A stretch of 17,413 nucleotides of DNA from Verrucomicrobiota bacterium (GTDB lineage Bacteria > Verrucomicrobiota > Verrucomicrobiia > Opitutales > Opitutaceae), in assembly GCA_023386835.1 (NCBI GenBank), contig JAEWIY010000101.1:1-17413 (forward strand), in the 5' to 3' direction. Shown here piece after piece: positions 1-7,571 of the stretch (within the stretch, counting starts at the first letter, position 1; each line of letters begins with the position of its first letter). Under the pieces are notes generated by a model. That model was not told the DNA's origin. It worked only from the letters and a program-made list of their open reading frames with translations, and ran no database searches. Made by a program: the position numbers and the translations under genes.

Positions 1-67
1 CGGGCTCCGCCCAGCCGGGCGTGGCGACCAACAGGAGCAGCAGGACAGAGAGGCAGGTTTTCTTCAT
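1..67 (-). CDS. Partial 5' end of a secreted protein gene
   Basis: Reading minus from the ATG at 67, the first 22 codons give MKKTCLSVLLLLLVATPGWA followed by EP. This is a classical Sec signal peptide: two lysines, a leucine-rich core, and a likely cleavage after GWA. The rest lies beyond the left edge, so the mature product is unknown. The start is 14 bp downstream of the stop of the esterase gene on the same strand, so the two are probably cotranscribed and this is likely another exported enzyme or binding protein of the same pathway (inference). No Shine-Dalgarno sequence is visible before the ATG. Confidence 0.7.
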   Translation of the reverse strand, partial: MKKTCLSVLLLLLVATPGWAEP

Positions 68-81
68 GTTCGAACAAGGGT

Positions 82-1260
82 TCATTGGCGCCAGAGGTTG
101 GGCAAAAAGCGCTCGTGCAGGAGATGGCGCCACGTCGACCAGTCGTGCCCACCGTATCCTCCCACGTAATACTCGTGCTCGATTCCGTGGTTCACCAACG
201 CCTGGCGCAGGTTCTCGCTGCGCTGGCCGAAGAAGGCGTTCGCCTCCAGCGAGCCGAGTCCCACGAAGAGATAGTCGATCTGCTCGTTGACGTTGGGCGT
301 GTTGAGGAAGCGCTCGAACGAACGCTCGGTGTCGTTGTCGCCCGCGCTCAGCACGCCGAACGAGGCGAAGAGGTCGAGCGAGTTGAAGCCGACGAACATC
401 GTGTGACGGCCCCCCATCGACAGGCCGGACAAGGCCCGCCCGCGACGGTCCCGCTGCACGGAGTACTCGCGCTCGACCAGCGGAATGACGTGCTGCCGGA
501 GCTCCGCCTCGAATTTGGCGAAGGTCAGGTCGACGTGCCGCGGGTGGTTGCGGTGCACCACCTGGTTGTTGGGGATGACGACCAGCATCGGCTTCGCCTT
601 CCCCTCGGCCAGGAGGTTATCCAGGATAAAGTTGACGCGGCCGTCGTGGATCCAGTTGTGCGGCAGTTCGCCACTGCCGCCCACCAGGTAGAGCACGGGA
701 TAACTTTTTGAGCGGTCGTATCCAGGCGGTGTGTACACGTAGAGGTCGCGCTCCCCGCTGGTCACATCCGAGTGGTAGATGTGGCGGGTGATCGCCCCGT
801 GCGGCACCGGCCGGGCGTCGTAGTAGGCCGGCTCGTCGCCATGCACGACCAACTGGCTGTACGGCGGCATGCCGGTGAATGCCGCGATCGTGTTGTTCGG
901 ATCGGCCACCTGCACGCCATCGACGCGAATCAGGTACGCGTACATGTCAGGCCGGATCGGCCCGATCGTGAGCGTCCACAGCCCCTTGTCGTCCTTGGTG
1001 AACGGCAGGGTTTCGCCCCAGTTGCGACCGACGGCGGCCAGCACGGCCCCGTTGAGTTCAACCGAATGCGCCTCCGGCGCGAGCACACGGAACGTGACCG
1101 TGCGATCCTCATGCACTTCGGGCGAATTCACCGCGGCGCTGAACGGCGTCAGTCCTTCGGCATTCCGGTGCGGATCCCAGTCCAGGTTGACGTTGGCCTG
1201 TTGGGCCGAAAGCGGCGCCGCCAAAACAGCGGCAGCGGCGAGAAACGGAGAGAAACGCAT
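82..1260 (-). CDS. Secreted CE1-like esterase (esterase D / feruloyl-esterase type)
   Basis: This 392-residue protein is a predicted exported alpha/beta-hydrolase that removes acyl or feruloyl-type esters from plant polysaccharide or related substrates. The ATG at 1260 was chosen over an upstream in-frame ATG (1422) because MRFSPFLAAAAVLAAPLSAQ is a good signal peptide, whereas the extra 54 residues look like non-coding sequence. Residues about 45-125 resemble the early-set/CBM48-like N-terminal domain common in this family ('VTFRVLAPEAHSVELNG'). The catalytic domain begins near residue 155. The nucleophile is Ser281 in GLSMGG, the histidine is His372 in GGHDW, and Glu339 in GLGSLEAN is the likely acid, where many homologues have Asp. 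The family is secure; the exact ester is not. It is probably in an operon with the gene at 1-67. No copy of the locus operator lies upstream. Confidence 0.85.
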   Translation of the reverse strand: MRFSPFLAAAAVLAAPLSAQQANVNLDWDPHRNAEGLTPFSAAVNSPEVHEDRTVTFRVLAPEAHSVELNGAVLAAVGRNWGETLPFTKDDKGLWTLTIGPIRPDMYAYLIRVDGVQVADPNNTIAAFTGMPPYSQLVVHGDEPAYYDARPVPHGAITRHIYHSDVTSGERDLYVYTPPGYDRSKSYPVLYLVGGSGELPHNWIHDGRVNFILDNLLAEGKAKPMLVVIPNNQVVHRNHPRHVDLTFAKFEAELRQHVIPLVEREYSVQRDRRGRALSGLSMGGRHTMFVGFNSLDLFASFGVLSAGDNDTERSFERFLNTPNVNEQIDYLFVGLGSLEANAFFGQRSENLRQALVNHGIEHEYYVGGYGGHDWSTWRHLLHERFLPNLWRQ

Positions 1261-1418
1261 GGGGCGAGGAAGGTTGAACAGTCGGGCAACGCACGTGGTA
1301 CCAGCACACGTCCGGCACGAGCACGGGGGTGCGGGGAATGAAGACACCGCAAGCATAACGAGCCCCCCGCTGCGTCTAGGACCTCCCGGGTCTAACGATA
1401 CACCACCCCGCAACCAGG

Positions 1419-1438
1419 CCACCGTTCTACCACGGTGG
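1419..1438. repeat. Inverted repeat, 7-bp arms
   Basis: CCACCGT (1419-1425) and ACGGTGG (1432-1438) are perfect inverted arms around a 6-nt loop. There is no following T run, so it is not a convincing terminator. It lies about 170 bp before the methyltransferase-HNH-S24 start and could be an operator or a transcript hairpin. Confidence 0.4.
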
Positions 1439-1480
1439 AGTAACCCAGCCGCTCTCCGCGTACCAGCATGGGTGCAAACC

Positions 1481-1492
1481 GTCCCGCGGGAC
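1481..1492. repeat. Perfect 12-bp palindrome GTCCCGCGGGAC
   Basis: The 12 bases are a perfect self-complementary palindrome 117 bp upstream of the methyltransferase-HNH-S24 start. Such a site could bind a dimeric regulator, but it is GC-rich and could be chance. Confidence 0.3.
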
Positions 1493-1609
1493 GCCAGACG
1501 TATGTGGCAGTTCGTCTCAGCGGACCAATAGGTGAGTTGGTGACCGGCCCGAGCGTCAGGAGACTTTCGATTGTGATCGCTCCTGTTTTCATGATCTCAT
1601 TGGCCCGAC

Positions 1610-3865
1610 ATGGACCGGCAGACCAGCGCCTATTATGCTAAACAGGCAGGTTATCTGGCTCCTAGGTATCAGTTTTCCGTTCCTGATCATGAGGCGCGGC
1701 TTGGTCGCGCATTCGTTTCCGCACGCCGAATCCTAGATGTCGGCTGCGGTGGTGGGCGGGACTGTCTCTACCTGCTCCGTCAAGGAAAGGATGTTTACGG
1801 CGTGGATGCTTCGTCGGAGATGCTGGCCCAGGCATCGGAATTCTTGAAACGAGAGGGCTTCGAACCCAACGGGCACTTGTTTCACGATGAGCTTCCGCGA
1901 CTGAGTACGCTCGCGGATACCGAGTTCGACGGAGTCCTGTGCACCGCGGTCCTCATGCACCTTCCAGAGGAATCAATCTTCGACGCGGTGTATACCCTGA
2001 GGCACCTTCTCCGCCCAAACGGCACGCTTGTCGTTTCGATTCCGAATCGACGCCCGGGTGATGTAGATCCCAACACACGTCGGGACCGCGACGGGCGGCT
2101 TTTCTCCAATCTGCCGCCAGCCAAACTACGCCTCCTGTTCGAACGCGTAGGTTTTGTAGTACGCAGCACGGAAGAAGTTCCGGATTCACTCGGTCGCGAC
2201 GGATTCACGTGGGACTTCACGGTTCTAACTCGCCTCGACGACTCCGCCGAGCGCCCGCTTAACCTCGTCGAAAGCATCCTCAACCGCGACAAGAAGGACG
2301 CCACCTACAAACTCGCTCTCTTTCGCGCCCTGGCAGAGATCGCGCAGACCGAAAGCCATCTCGCTGCTTACACTGTTGCGGGTAAGGTCAAAATCCCGCT
2401 CCGATCAATTGCTGAGAAGTGGATTCTCTATTATTGGCCGATCTTCCAAGACGATCTGTTCATTCCACAGCGAACGAACGAACGCCTTGGGCAGGGCCCA
2501 GGCGTCGCGATTCGCAAGCCCCTGAACCAACTCATAGGCCACTTCAAACACGCAGGCGGGCTGAGCGGGTTCTACTCGGATTGGAAAAGCGGGCGACTCG
2601 TGGGCGAGGCCCAACGCTCTTTCAAGAGCGCGTTACGCCAAGTCCAGACAACCATCCACGCCATGCCCGCCAAGCACGCCGGTGGGGGGGACTATGCGGT
2701 CTTCCAATATGATTCGACCGACCAATCGCTGCTGATGGACATAGGCCTGTGGCGCGAGCTATGCCTCATGGGAAACTGGATACGCGATGCGACCCTCCTG
2801 CGTTGGGCTGAACTAACAGAGGCGTTTGCCAAAGGAACGGTGAAGGCGAGCCTCGTCATTGACCGACTGCTGGTCGCACCGGACCTAGGTCGGAATGTCC
2901 GAGAGGCCCAGAAGTACTTTGCCGCATTGTCGTCACGGCCCTGCGTGTGGTCACAACGAGAGCTACGCCACAAGCCCTTCGACGTAGACCACGCCATGCC
3001 GTTCTCCTACTGGCGAAACAATGACCTCTGGAATCTTTTCCCGGCATCGCCCGAGGTCAACGCCGCCAAGAGTGACAAGCTTCCGACGTACCGTCAGCTG
3101 CATCAAAGCCGAGACATCATCATCGGTTATTGGCGCGGATTGGAGGAGGCCATGGGTGCACGTTTCGTTCTAGAGGCCCAAACCCTTCTCGGACGAGATC
3201 CATTTCGGAAAGGCAACTGGGAATCCTTATTGTTCTCTCGGTTTGTCGAGGCGTTCGAGACCACAGCCAATCAACGTGGTGCCGGCCGTTGGCAGTGGCC
3301 TGCGGTCCGCACGGAGAACGTTGGTCCCAAAGCGATCCCGCGATCGCCCCTTTCCTATACGACGCATGAAGAGAAGAGATACGTCGCCCCGAGTTTAGTC
3401 CCGTTTTCACAGGTTCGTAATCGAGCGTTCAAGACCTATCTCCCTCTGGTTGGGTCGTTGGCCGCCGGTCTCCCCTTCGCAGGGTTCGAAACCGACAGTC
3501 TCTCAGATCATTGCGCTTTGGATTGGGTGGAAGTCCCGGCGCATCTAGTGAAACCTCGACGTTTCGTCGTCCGAGTCGCGGGCGACTCGATGGCCCCCAC
3601 ACTAAACATGGGTGACTTCGCGGTATTCGAGTACCACCGCAGCTCGCGAAGCGACAACCAGATCGTGATCGCGAACATTCCAGAATTCGGCGACGCCGTC
3701 GACAGCACGCAGGCCATAAAGCGACTGAAACAGGATTCCGAGCACTGGATCTTCTCATCAGACAACTCCGACTACCCGTCGATTCGGGTCCGAAAAGACG
3801 AAACGTCCCATCCGATTCTCGGAACGTTTGTCGAAAAGCTCTACGCGCACGATGAATGGGCGTGA
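1610..3865 (+). CDS. Methyltransferase - HNH nuclease - LexA/S24 peptidase fusion protein
   Basis: This 751-residue protein has three recognisable parts. Residues 1-215 are a class I SAM methyltransferase (motif I DVGCGGGRD at 43-51, acidic YGVD at 63-66, 'DGVLCTAVLMHL' at 107-118). It is of the UbiE/Methyltransf_11 kind and lacks the (D/N)PPY motif of adenine DNA methylases. Residues about 216-440 are a helical region I cannot name. Residues 457-491 form an HNH motif (FDVDH ending at His461, NNDLWNL with Asn475, then Asn484 and KSDKLP) without the zinc-knuckle cysteines. Residues about 596-745 are a LexA-like S24 domain with a possible cleavage Ala-Gly at 619-620 (GSLAAG), nucleophile Ser660 in GDSMAPTLNMGD and general base Lys704 in AIKRLK. 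Spacing matches the LexA dyad. There is no DNA-binding winged helix. I infer a stress- or RecA-responsive nuclease whose S24 part may cleave itself. No partner genes are adjacent. Codons are less GC-biased than in the neighbours, suggesting transfer. Confidence 0.85.
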   Translation: MDRQTSAYYAKQAGYLAPRYQFSVPDHEARLGRAFVSARRILDVGCGGGRDCLYLLRQGKDVYGVDASSEMLAQASEFLKREGFEPNGHLFHDELPRLSTLADTEFDGVLCTAVLMHLPEESIFDAVYTLRHLLRPNGTLVVSIPNRRPGDVDPNTRRDRDGRLFSNLPPAKLRLLFERVGFVVRSTEEVPDSLGRDGFTWDFTVLTRLDDSAERPLNLVESILNRDKKDATYKLALFRALAEIAQTESHLAAYTVAGKVKIPLRSIAEKWILYYWPIFQDDLFIPQRTNERLGQGPGVAIRKPLNQLIGHFKHAGGLSGFYSDWKSGRLVGEAQRSFKSALRQVQTTIHAMPAKHAGGGDYAVFQYDSTDQSLLMDIGLWRELCLMGNWIRDATLLRWAELTEAFAKGTVKASLVIDRLLVAPDLGRNVREAQKYFAALSSRPCVWSQRELRHKPFDVDHAMPFSYWRNNDLWNLFPASPEVNAAKSDKLPTYRQLHQSRDIIIGYWRGLEEAMGARFVLEAQTLLGRDPFRKGNWESLLFSRFVEAFETTANQRGAGRWQWPAVRTENVGPKAIPRSPLSYTTHEEKRYVAPSLVPFSQVRNRAFKTYLPLVGSLAAGLPFAGFETDSLSDHCALDWVEVPAHLVKPRRFVVRVAGDSMAPTLNMGDFAVFEYHRSSRSDNQIVIANIPEFGDAVDSTQAIKRLKQDSEHWIFSSDNSDYPSIRVRKDETSHPILGTFVEKLYAHDEWA

Positions 3866-4304
3866 AAGAGTTCATCATCTAGATTAGTCGATAAACGGCC
3901 GGCTGCTCGCACGGGACGCCGGGAGACGGATCGTTGAAGTCACGCTCCTGCGTTTTCGATGCCCCGCTCCAAACGTGCGTCCGTTTCGTCGCGATCGCCG
4001 ACTGCAGCGCTGCCGCTGCGGCGGGTGCATCCGGGTTTTCACACGTCGCCGTTCATCCCCGACGTCGGCCGGATGTTTGATGCGAGGGAACACGGCGCCA
4101 CCTTTCGGAAGGCCTCACGTCCAGAGTGTGACCGTTTTACTATCCGACCGCGACCGGCACACCTCACTCAGCGCTGAGTGGGCGCGATCGGCTGGGCGGA
4201 ATGATCGAGGCGCTTCACCGCGAAAGTATCCAGGCGCCACGGGTTGAATGGATCTTGATCGCTGTGGAGAATCTTACTCCCGCCGAGAACGAGACAACTC
4301 GAAC
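3866..4304. other. Intergenic region between convergent genes, no gene seen
   Basis: These 439 bp lie between the stop of the methyltransferase-HNH-S24 gene (plus) and the stop of the GH127 gene (minus). The short open frames here are arginine- and proline-rich and look random. The only notable structure is a 16-bp perfect palindrome at 4165-4180. No canonical terminator with a T run was found for either gene. Together with 1261-1609, the two spacers could mark the edges of an inserted segment, but I found no convincing flanking direct repeat. Confidence 0.5.
4165..4180. repeat. Perfect 16-bp palindrome CACTCAGCGCTGAGTG
   Basis: CACTCAGC followed directly by GCTGAGTG is a perfect palindrome in the non-coding spacer, 125 bp downstream (on the minus strand) of the GH127 stop. 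As RNA it forms a 6-bp stem with a GCGC loop. It could be a terminator-like hairpin, an operator or a recombination site. No T tract follows on either strand. Confidence 0.5.
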
Positions 4305-6179
4305 CTACTGCTGTCTCGGCATCCAGACCCGGTAGCGGGAGTCCGCCGCCCAGGTGTTTCCGGCGGAGGCGAAGTCGCACAATGTGAGGTCCGTTCCAGC
4401 GACCTGGTAGATCTCCGCGATCTCGGGGAAGTCCGAAGTCATGCGCCGTAAGGTGATTGCCTGATTGGGTTGAAGCGCGACGGGCTGATCAACCTGCCCG
4501 GGGGACAAGCGTTCGTCGCGGGCGAGGACTAGCGGGCCGCGCAGGACGGCCACGTGCGAGTCATCCCCCGGGGCTGAGACCACCCGCGGACTAAAATCGA
4601 ACCGCAACCGGACCACGTCCCCCGCGCGCCAGGTCCGTTTGAGTTCCAGGTAGCGACCCGCCTCCACACCGGAAACGTCCTCGTCGTTGACCGTCACACG
4701 CGTCTGGGCACTCCAGGCCGGAATCCGCAGCGCCAGGGTAAACTCCCGCGGGGTGTCAGGGGAGACGGTGAGCTGCACGTCGCCATTCGCTGGATACTCC
4801 GTAGCCTGCACGAGGCTGACGTTTCCGCCCGTCTGCAGGGAAACCTGGGCCCGCATTGCGCCATAAAGATTCACCACGGGACCCTCGGCGCGGTTCATCA
4901 CCGCGACCTGCGGCAGCACGATCAGACCGCGCGGGCCATTCGCGACACAGCAGTTTTGATTCAGGCCGCACTGGCCCGGTGCACGCTCCTTCACGCCAAA
5001 CAACGGCATGTGATGACACCACCATTGCCCGTCGGCGGCCTGCGCACCCAACAGCGAATTGTAGGCGGCGCGCTCGATCTCGTCCGCGTACGCGGCGTCC
5101 CCGGTCAAGCGGAGGAGCTGGGCCGAGTACTTCATCCAGGTGACCGTCACGCACGTTTCGATCCCCTTGGTCCAGGGAACCGTCTGCCGCTGGGTACCGT
5201 TGCACCAGCGTTCCCAGTCGGATCCGGAGCCGACGATGGTGATCTCCGTGTCCTTGATATTTTCGTACGCCCATTCGGCGGCCGACTCGAACCGGCTGTC
5301 ACCGGTGACTCGATACAGTTCGACCAGCCCTTCGAAGTTGGACATCATCTCGTACGCCTTGGCTTTGCCGTGCCCAGCATAACCGCTGACGTTTGGATCG
5401 GGCCGCTGGAACATCTCGAAGACCGGCGTGCGGTTCTGCACCTTGGTCAGCAAGTCCGGACCGTCCGGATTGGACCACGACTTCACCAGGTACTGCGCAA
5501 ACTCCAGGTAACGGGGATAACCGGTGCGGCGGTGGAGCAGCACCATCGGCTCAAGGATCGACCCGGACGCCAGGCCGTTCCACATGTCATGGGTGAAGGG
5601 ACTGGCCTGACCGGGTCCCACCTCGGCGAGCACGCGGTCCGCCAGGCGCTTCGCGGCGGTCAGGGCGACTTCATCACCGATCGCTTCATGCCACGCCAGC
5701 AAACCCAGGAGCGTGTACTTGCGCCCCCACAGGTCCCATCGCTGCAGCCGTTGGTCGTCCGCGTAGGCGCCAATGTAGCCATCTTCACTCTGGGTCTTGA
5801 GCAAACCGGCCACCGCTTCGTGGATGATCGTTCCGAGGTGCTCGTCCCCCGTCGCCTGCCAGACCGGGATCGCGGCCGTGATCCACTTGCCCCAGAACTC
5901 GCTGCGCCATTCGTGAACATCCTTCCGGTCGCGAAACGGCTGCAGCATCTCACCGACCCCCGGATGGGCCAGGCGACCGGTGGCGGCCACACGTAGCGAG
6001 TCTCCCAATACGCCGTCCAGCTGCACCGCGTTCCAGGGCAGGGTTTCAAGCCGGTCGGAAACCGGCGTCGCGACGTCCCCGCGCACCGTTGGGCCAAACA
6101 AACCGAGAATGATCACGAGGCTACGGCAGGCGAGTCCACCCGTTCTCCGCGGGTGTGGGGTGTTGGGCGAAGGATTCAT
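4305..6179 (-). CDS. Secreted GH127-type (DUF1680) beta-L-arabinofuranosidase-like hydrolase
   Basis: This 624-residue protein belongs to the DUF1680/GH127-GH146 group, (alpha/alpha)6-barrel enzymes that release L-arabinofuranose or related sugars from plant glycans. The characterised member HypBA1 uses a zinc-bound cysteine held by one Glu and three Cys. All four have clear equivalents here: Glu341 and Cys343 in GIETCVTVTW, and Cys410-Cys411 in NQNCCVANGPRG. The early barrel motif 'SEFWGKWITAAIPVWQATGD' and a C-terminal beta-sandwich also fit. The ATG at 6179 was chosen over 6254 because it leads into RRTGGLACRSLVIILGLFGP, a probable export signal; the upstream extension looks random. The enzyme is probably periplasmic or surface. 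It is divergent from the phosphoesterase gene across 172 bp, with the operator at 6352-6367 at the far end. DUF1680 members vary in sugar specificity, so the substrate is inferred. Confidence 0.85.
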   Translation of the reverse strand: MNPSPNTPHPRRTGGLACRSLVIILGLFGPTVRGDVATPVSDRLETLPWNAVQLDGVLGDSLRVAATGRLAHPGVGEMLQPFRDRKDVHEWRSEFWGKWITAAIPVWQATGDEHLGTIIHEAVAGLLKTQSEDGYIGAYADDQRLQRWDLWGRKYTLLGLLAWHEAIGDEVALTAAKRLADRVLAEVGPGQASPFTHDMWNGLASGSILEPMVLLHRRTGYPRYLEFAQYLVKSWSNPDGPDLLTKVQNRTPVFEMFQRPDPNVSGYAGHGKAKAYEMMSNFEGLVELYRVTGDSRFESAAEWAYENIKDTEITIVGSGSDWERWCNGTQRQTVPWTKGIETCVTVTWMKYSAQLLRLTGDAAYADEIERAAYNSLLGAQAADGQWWCHHMPLFGVKERAPGQCGLNQNCCVANGPRGLIVLPQVAVMNRAEGPVVNLYGAMRAQVSLQTGGNVSLVQATEYPANGDVQLTVSPDTPREFTLALRIPAWSAQTRVTVNDEDVSGVEAGRYLELKRTWRAGDVVRLRFDFSPRVVSAPGDDSHVAVLRGPLVLARDERLSPGQVDQPVALQPNQAITLRRMTSDFPEIAEIYQVAGTDLTLCDFASAGNTWAADSRYRVWMPRQQ

Positions 6180-6351
6180 CGTGGGGGAGCGTTGGCGATC
6201 GTTGCGCGCTGCCGTCGTTGCGTGGGGCCGACACCACTCCAACGGACGGCTCATGGGATTTCAGGCGGGGTGGCCTCGTGGGGTTCGAAGGCGTTGTCGG
6301 CAGCTTCGAGCCACCGGGTTTTGAATTGCAGAAGAAAAATCCACCGTCAAC

Positions 6352-6367
6352 ATGACATCGATGTTAT
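6352..6367. promoter_or_regulatory. Putative LacI-family operator over the phosphoesterase start
   Basis: ATGACATCGATGTTAT has a perfect 10-bp core palindrome (ACATCGATGT, 6355-6364), and across 16 bp only one base pair breaks the symmetry. It matches the proposed consensus TGACATCGATGTCA at 13 of 14 positions. The centre is CpG, as LacI-family proteins require for hinge-helix leucine insertion. It overlaps the possible start codons, so bound repressor would block elongation or the transcription start. It also lies in the region divergent from the GH127 gene. Confidence 0.6.
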
Positions 6368-7320
6368 TTTCACCCCGCTTCCTGCTCCTCGTCACCTTGC
6401 TGACGGCTTGGGCTCAGACCGCACGAGCCCAGAAATTCACGTTGGCCGTCTTTCCCGACACCCAAACCGCGGTGAACTACCGTCCCGCCATGTTGACGAG
6501 TCAGGTCCGCTGGATCGTCGGCAACGCACCCAAACGCAATATCAAGTTTGTGCTGCACGTTGGCGACCTGGTCGATTGGCACGACGACTACCAGTGGAAG
6601 GTGGCCGACGAAGGCATGGCCGTGCTCGATCGTGCCGGGATTCCGTATGCGATCGCCGTTGGGAATCACGACACTGCGGCGGTGGATGTGGGTGGTTCAG
6701 CCGCCCCGGGAAATGTCCGGGCCAACCTCCGCGACACCACTCATTTCAACCACCATTTCCCGCCGCAGCGATTCCGGGCCCAGCAGGGCCGGATGGACGA
6801 AGGCCGGAGTGACAATTCCTGGCACACGTTCGAGGCGGGGGGATTGGACTGGCTCGTGTTGGTGCTGGAGTTGTGGCCGCGACAACACGCCATCGATTGG
6901 GCCCAAGGAGTCGTTACCGCTCACCCCAACCACAACGTCATCGTCCTCACGCACATGCATGTGGACGGGCGCGGCAACCTTCCCGCCAACCACGGCGGCT
7001 ACGGTGACACCGGCCCGCAACATCTGTTCGACACCCTGCTCAGCCAGCATCCGAACATCCTGCTGGTTCTGAGCGGCCACGTCGGGACCACCGCGTGGCG
7101 CGATGACGCCGGCGTACATGGCAACCGCGTGTACCAACTCCTCCAGAACTACCAGGGGCAGGACCGTGGCGGTGGTTTTCTGCGACTCCTCGAGATCGAT
7201 CCTGCCCAGGGACGGATCGATGCCTACATGTATTCGCCTTACTACGACACGCGAAAGGACGACCACTCCCGGTTCTCATTCGAGAACGTGAAGTTTATTG
7301 CCCGCGCCGCCGCAGAGTAG
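6352..7320 (+). CDS. Secreted calcineurin-like metallophosphoesterase
   Basis: This 322-residue protein has a signal peptide (FLLLVTLLTAWAQTARAQ, cleavage near residue 26) followed by a metallophosphoesterase domain of usual length. Metal-binding motifs run in order: FPDTQ (Asp36, with Gln38 in the usual His position), GDLVDW (Asp72), GNHD (Asn105-His106), a THMH segment (His201, His203) and SGHVG (His243). It should hydrolyse a phosphate mono- or diester outside the cytoplasm; the substrate is unknown. The start could be the ATG at 6352 or the one at 6361, since ATG ACA TCG ATG offers both in frame and the operator palindrome covers them. It is divergent from the GH127 gene and convergent with the symporter, so it is transcribed alone. 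The operator suggests it is induced with the glycan locus. Confidence 0.85.
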   Translation: MTSMLFSPRFLLLVTLLTAWAQTARAQKFTLAVFPDTQTAVNYRPAMLTSQVRWIVGNAPKRNIKFVLHVGDLVDWHDDYQWKVADEGMAVLDRAGIPYAIAVGNHDTAAVDVGGSAAPGNVRANLRDTTHFNHHFPPQRFRAQQGRMDEGRSDNSWHTFEAGGLDWLVLVLELWPRQHAIDWAQGVVTAHPNHNVIVLTHMHVDGRGNLPANHGGYGDTGPQHLFDTLLSQHPNILLVLSGHVGTTAWRDDAGVHGNRVYQLLQNYQGQDRGGGFLRLLEIDPAQGRIDAYMYSPYYDTRKDDHSRFSFENVKFIARAAAE

Positions 7321-7336
7321 CTCGGAACACGCCCCT

Positions 7337-7374
7337 GGCCGCGGGAACGGAAAATAGATGATCCTCCCGCGGCC
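7337..7374. terminator. Hairpin between convergent genes, possible bidirectional terminator
   Basis: GGCCGCGGGA (7337-7346) and TCCCGCGGCC (7365-7374) are perfect 10-bp inverted arms around an 18-nt spacer. They begin 16 bp after the phosphoesterase stop and lie between that gene and the convergent symporter. The strong GC stem fits a terminator or 3'-end stabiliser for the phosphoesterase mRNA. There is no long T run, so intrinsic termination is not certain. Confidence 0.5.
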
Positions 7375-7425
7375 CCCTGCCCACCCGCGTGGTGGCTCCG
7401 CTGAGCTGAGCGATCACAAATTGAC

Positions 7426-7441
7426 CGACCGCAAACGGTCG
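7426..7441. repeat. Stem-loop CGACCG-CAAA-CGGTCG
   Basis: A perfect 6-bp stem with a 4-nt CAAA loop lies within a wider inverted pair, TGAGCGA at 7407-7413 and TCGCTCA at 7439-7445. It sits about 130 bp past the symporter stop on the minus strand and could form part of that unit's 3' end. No T tract follows. Confidence 0.35.
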
Positions 7442-7571
7442 CTCACTGCACCGTCCGATCTCGAGCTTCAACCTCGGGTCACTTCGCGGAGTGGACCAGG
7501 CCATCCATCCTTCACGCGCCGCTGGGGCCAATTACGAGGCGATACGCCTAGTCGCCAAGCGCGGTTCTCTC

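Larger units (their letters stand above)
1261..1609. other. Divergent intergenic region with no gene
   Basis: This 349 bp stretch separates the minus-strand esterase from the plus-strand methyltransferase-HNH-S24 gene and should hold both promoters. I see no convincing coding frame. It contains a GC-rich hairpin (1419-1438) and a 12-bp perfect palindrome (1481-1492). No clear -35/-10 pair or recognisable LexA-type box was found by eye, and no copy of the TGACATCGATGTCA operator. Confidence 0.6.

Noticed and set aside
1610..2250. Reading the N-terminal domain of the fusion as a DNA methyltransferase of a restriction-modification pair
   Set aside because: No NPPY/DPPY or PCQ-type catalytic motif is present; the domain fits small-molecule-type class I methyltransferases.
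3884..4247. Short open frames of 69-90 codons in the gap after the fusion gene
   Set aside because: Arginine/proline-rich composition, no ribosome binding sites, and overlapping frames on both strands; consistent with random GC-rich sequence.
4956..5996. 346-codon plus-strand open frame opposite the GH127 gene
   Set aside because: Shadow of a clear GH127-type gene carrying all four zinc-ligand residues on the other strand.
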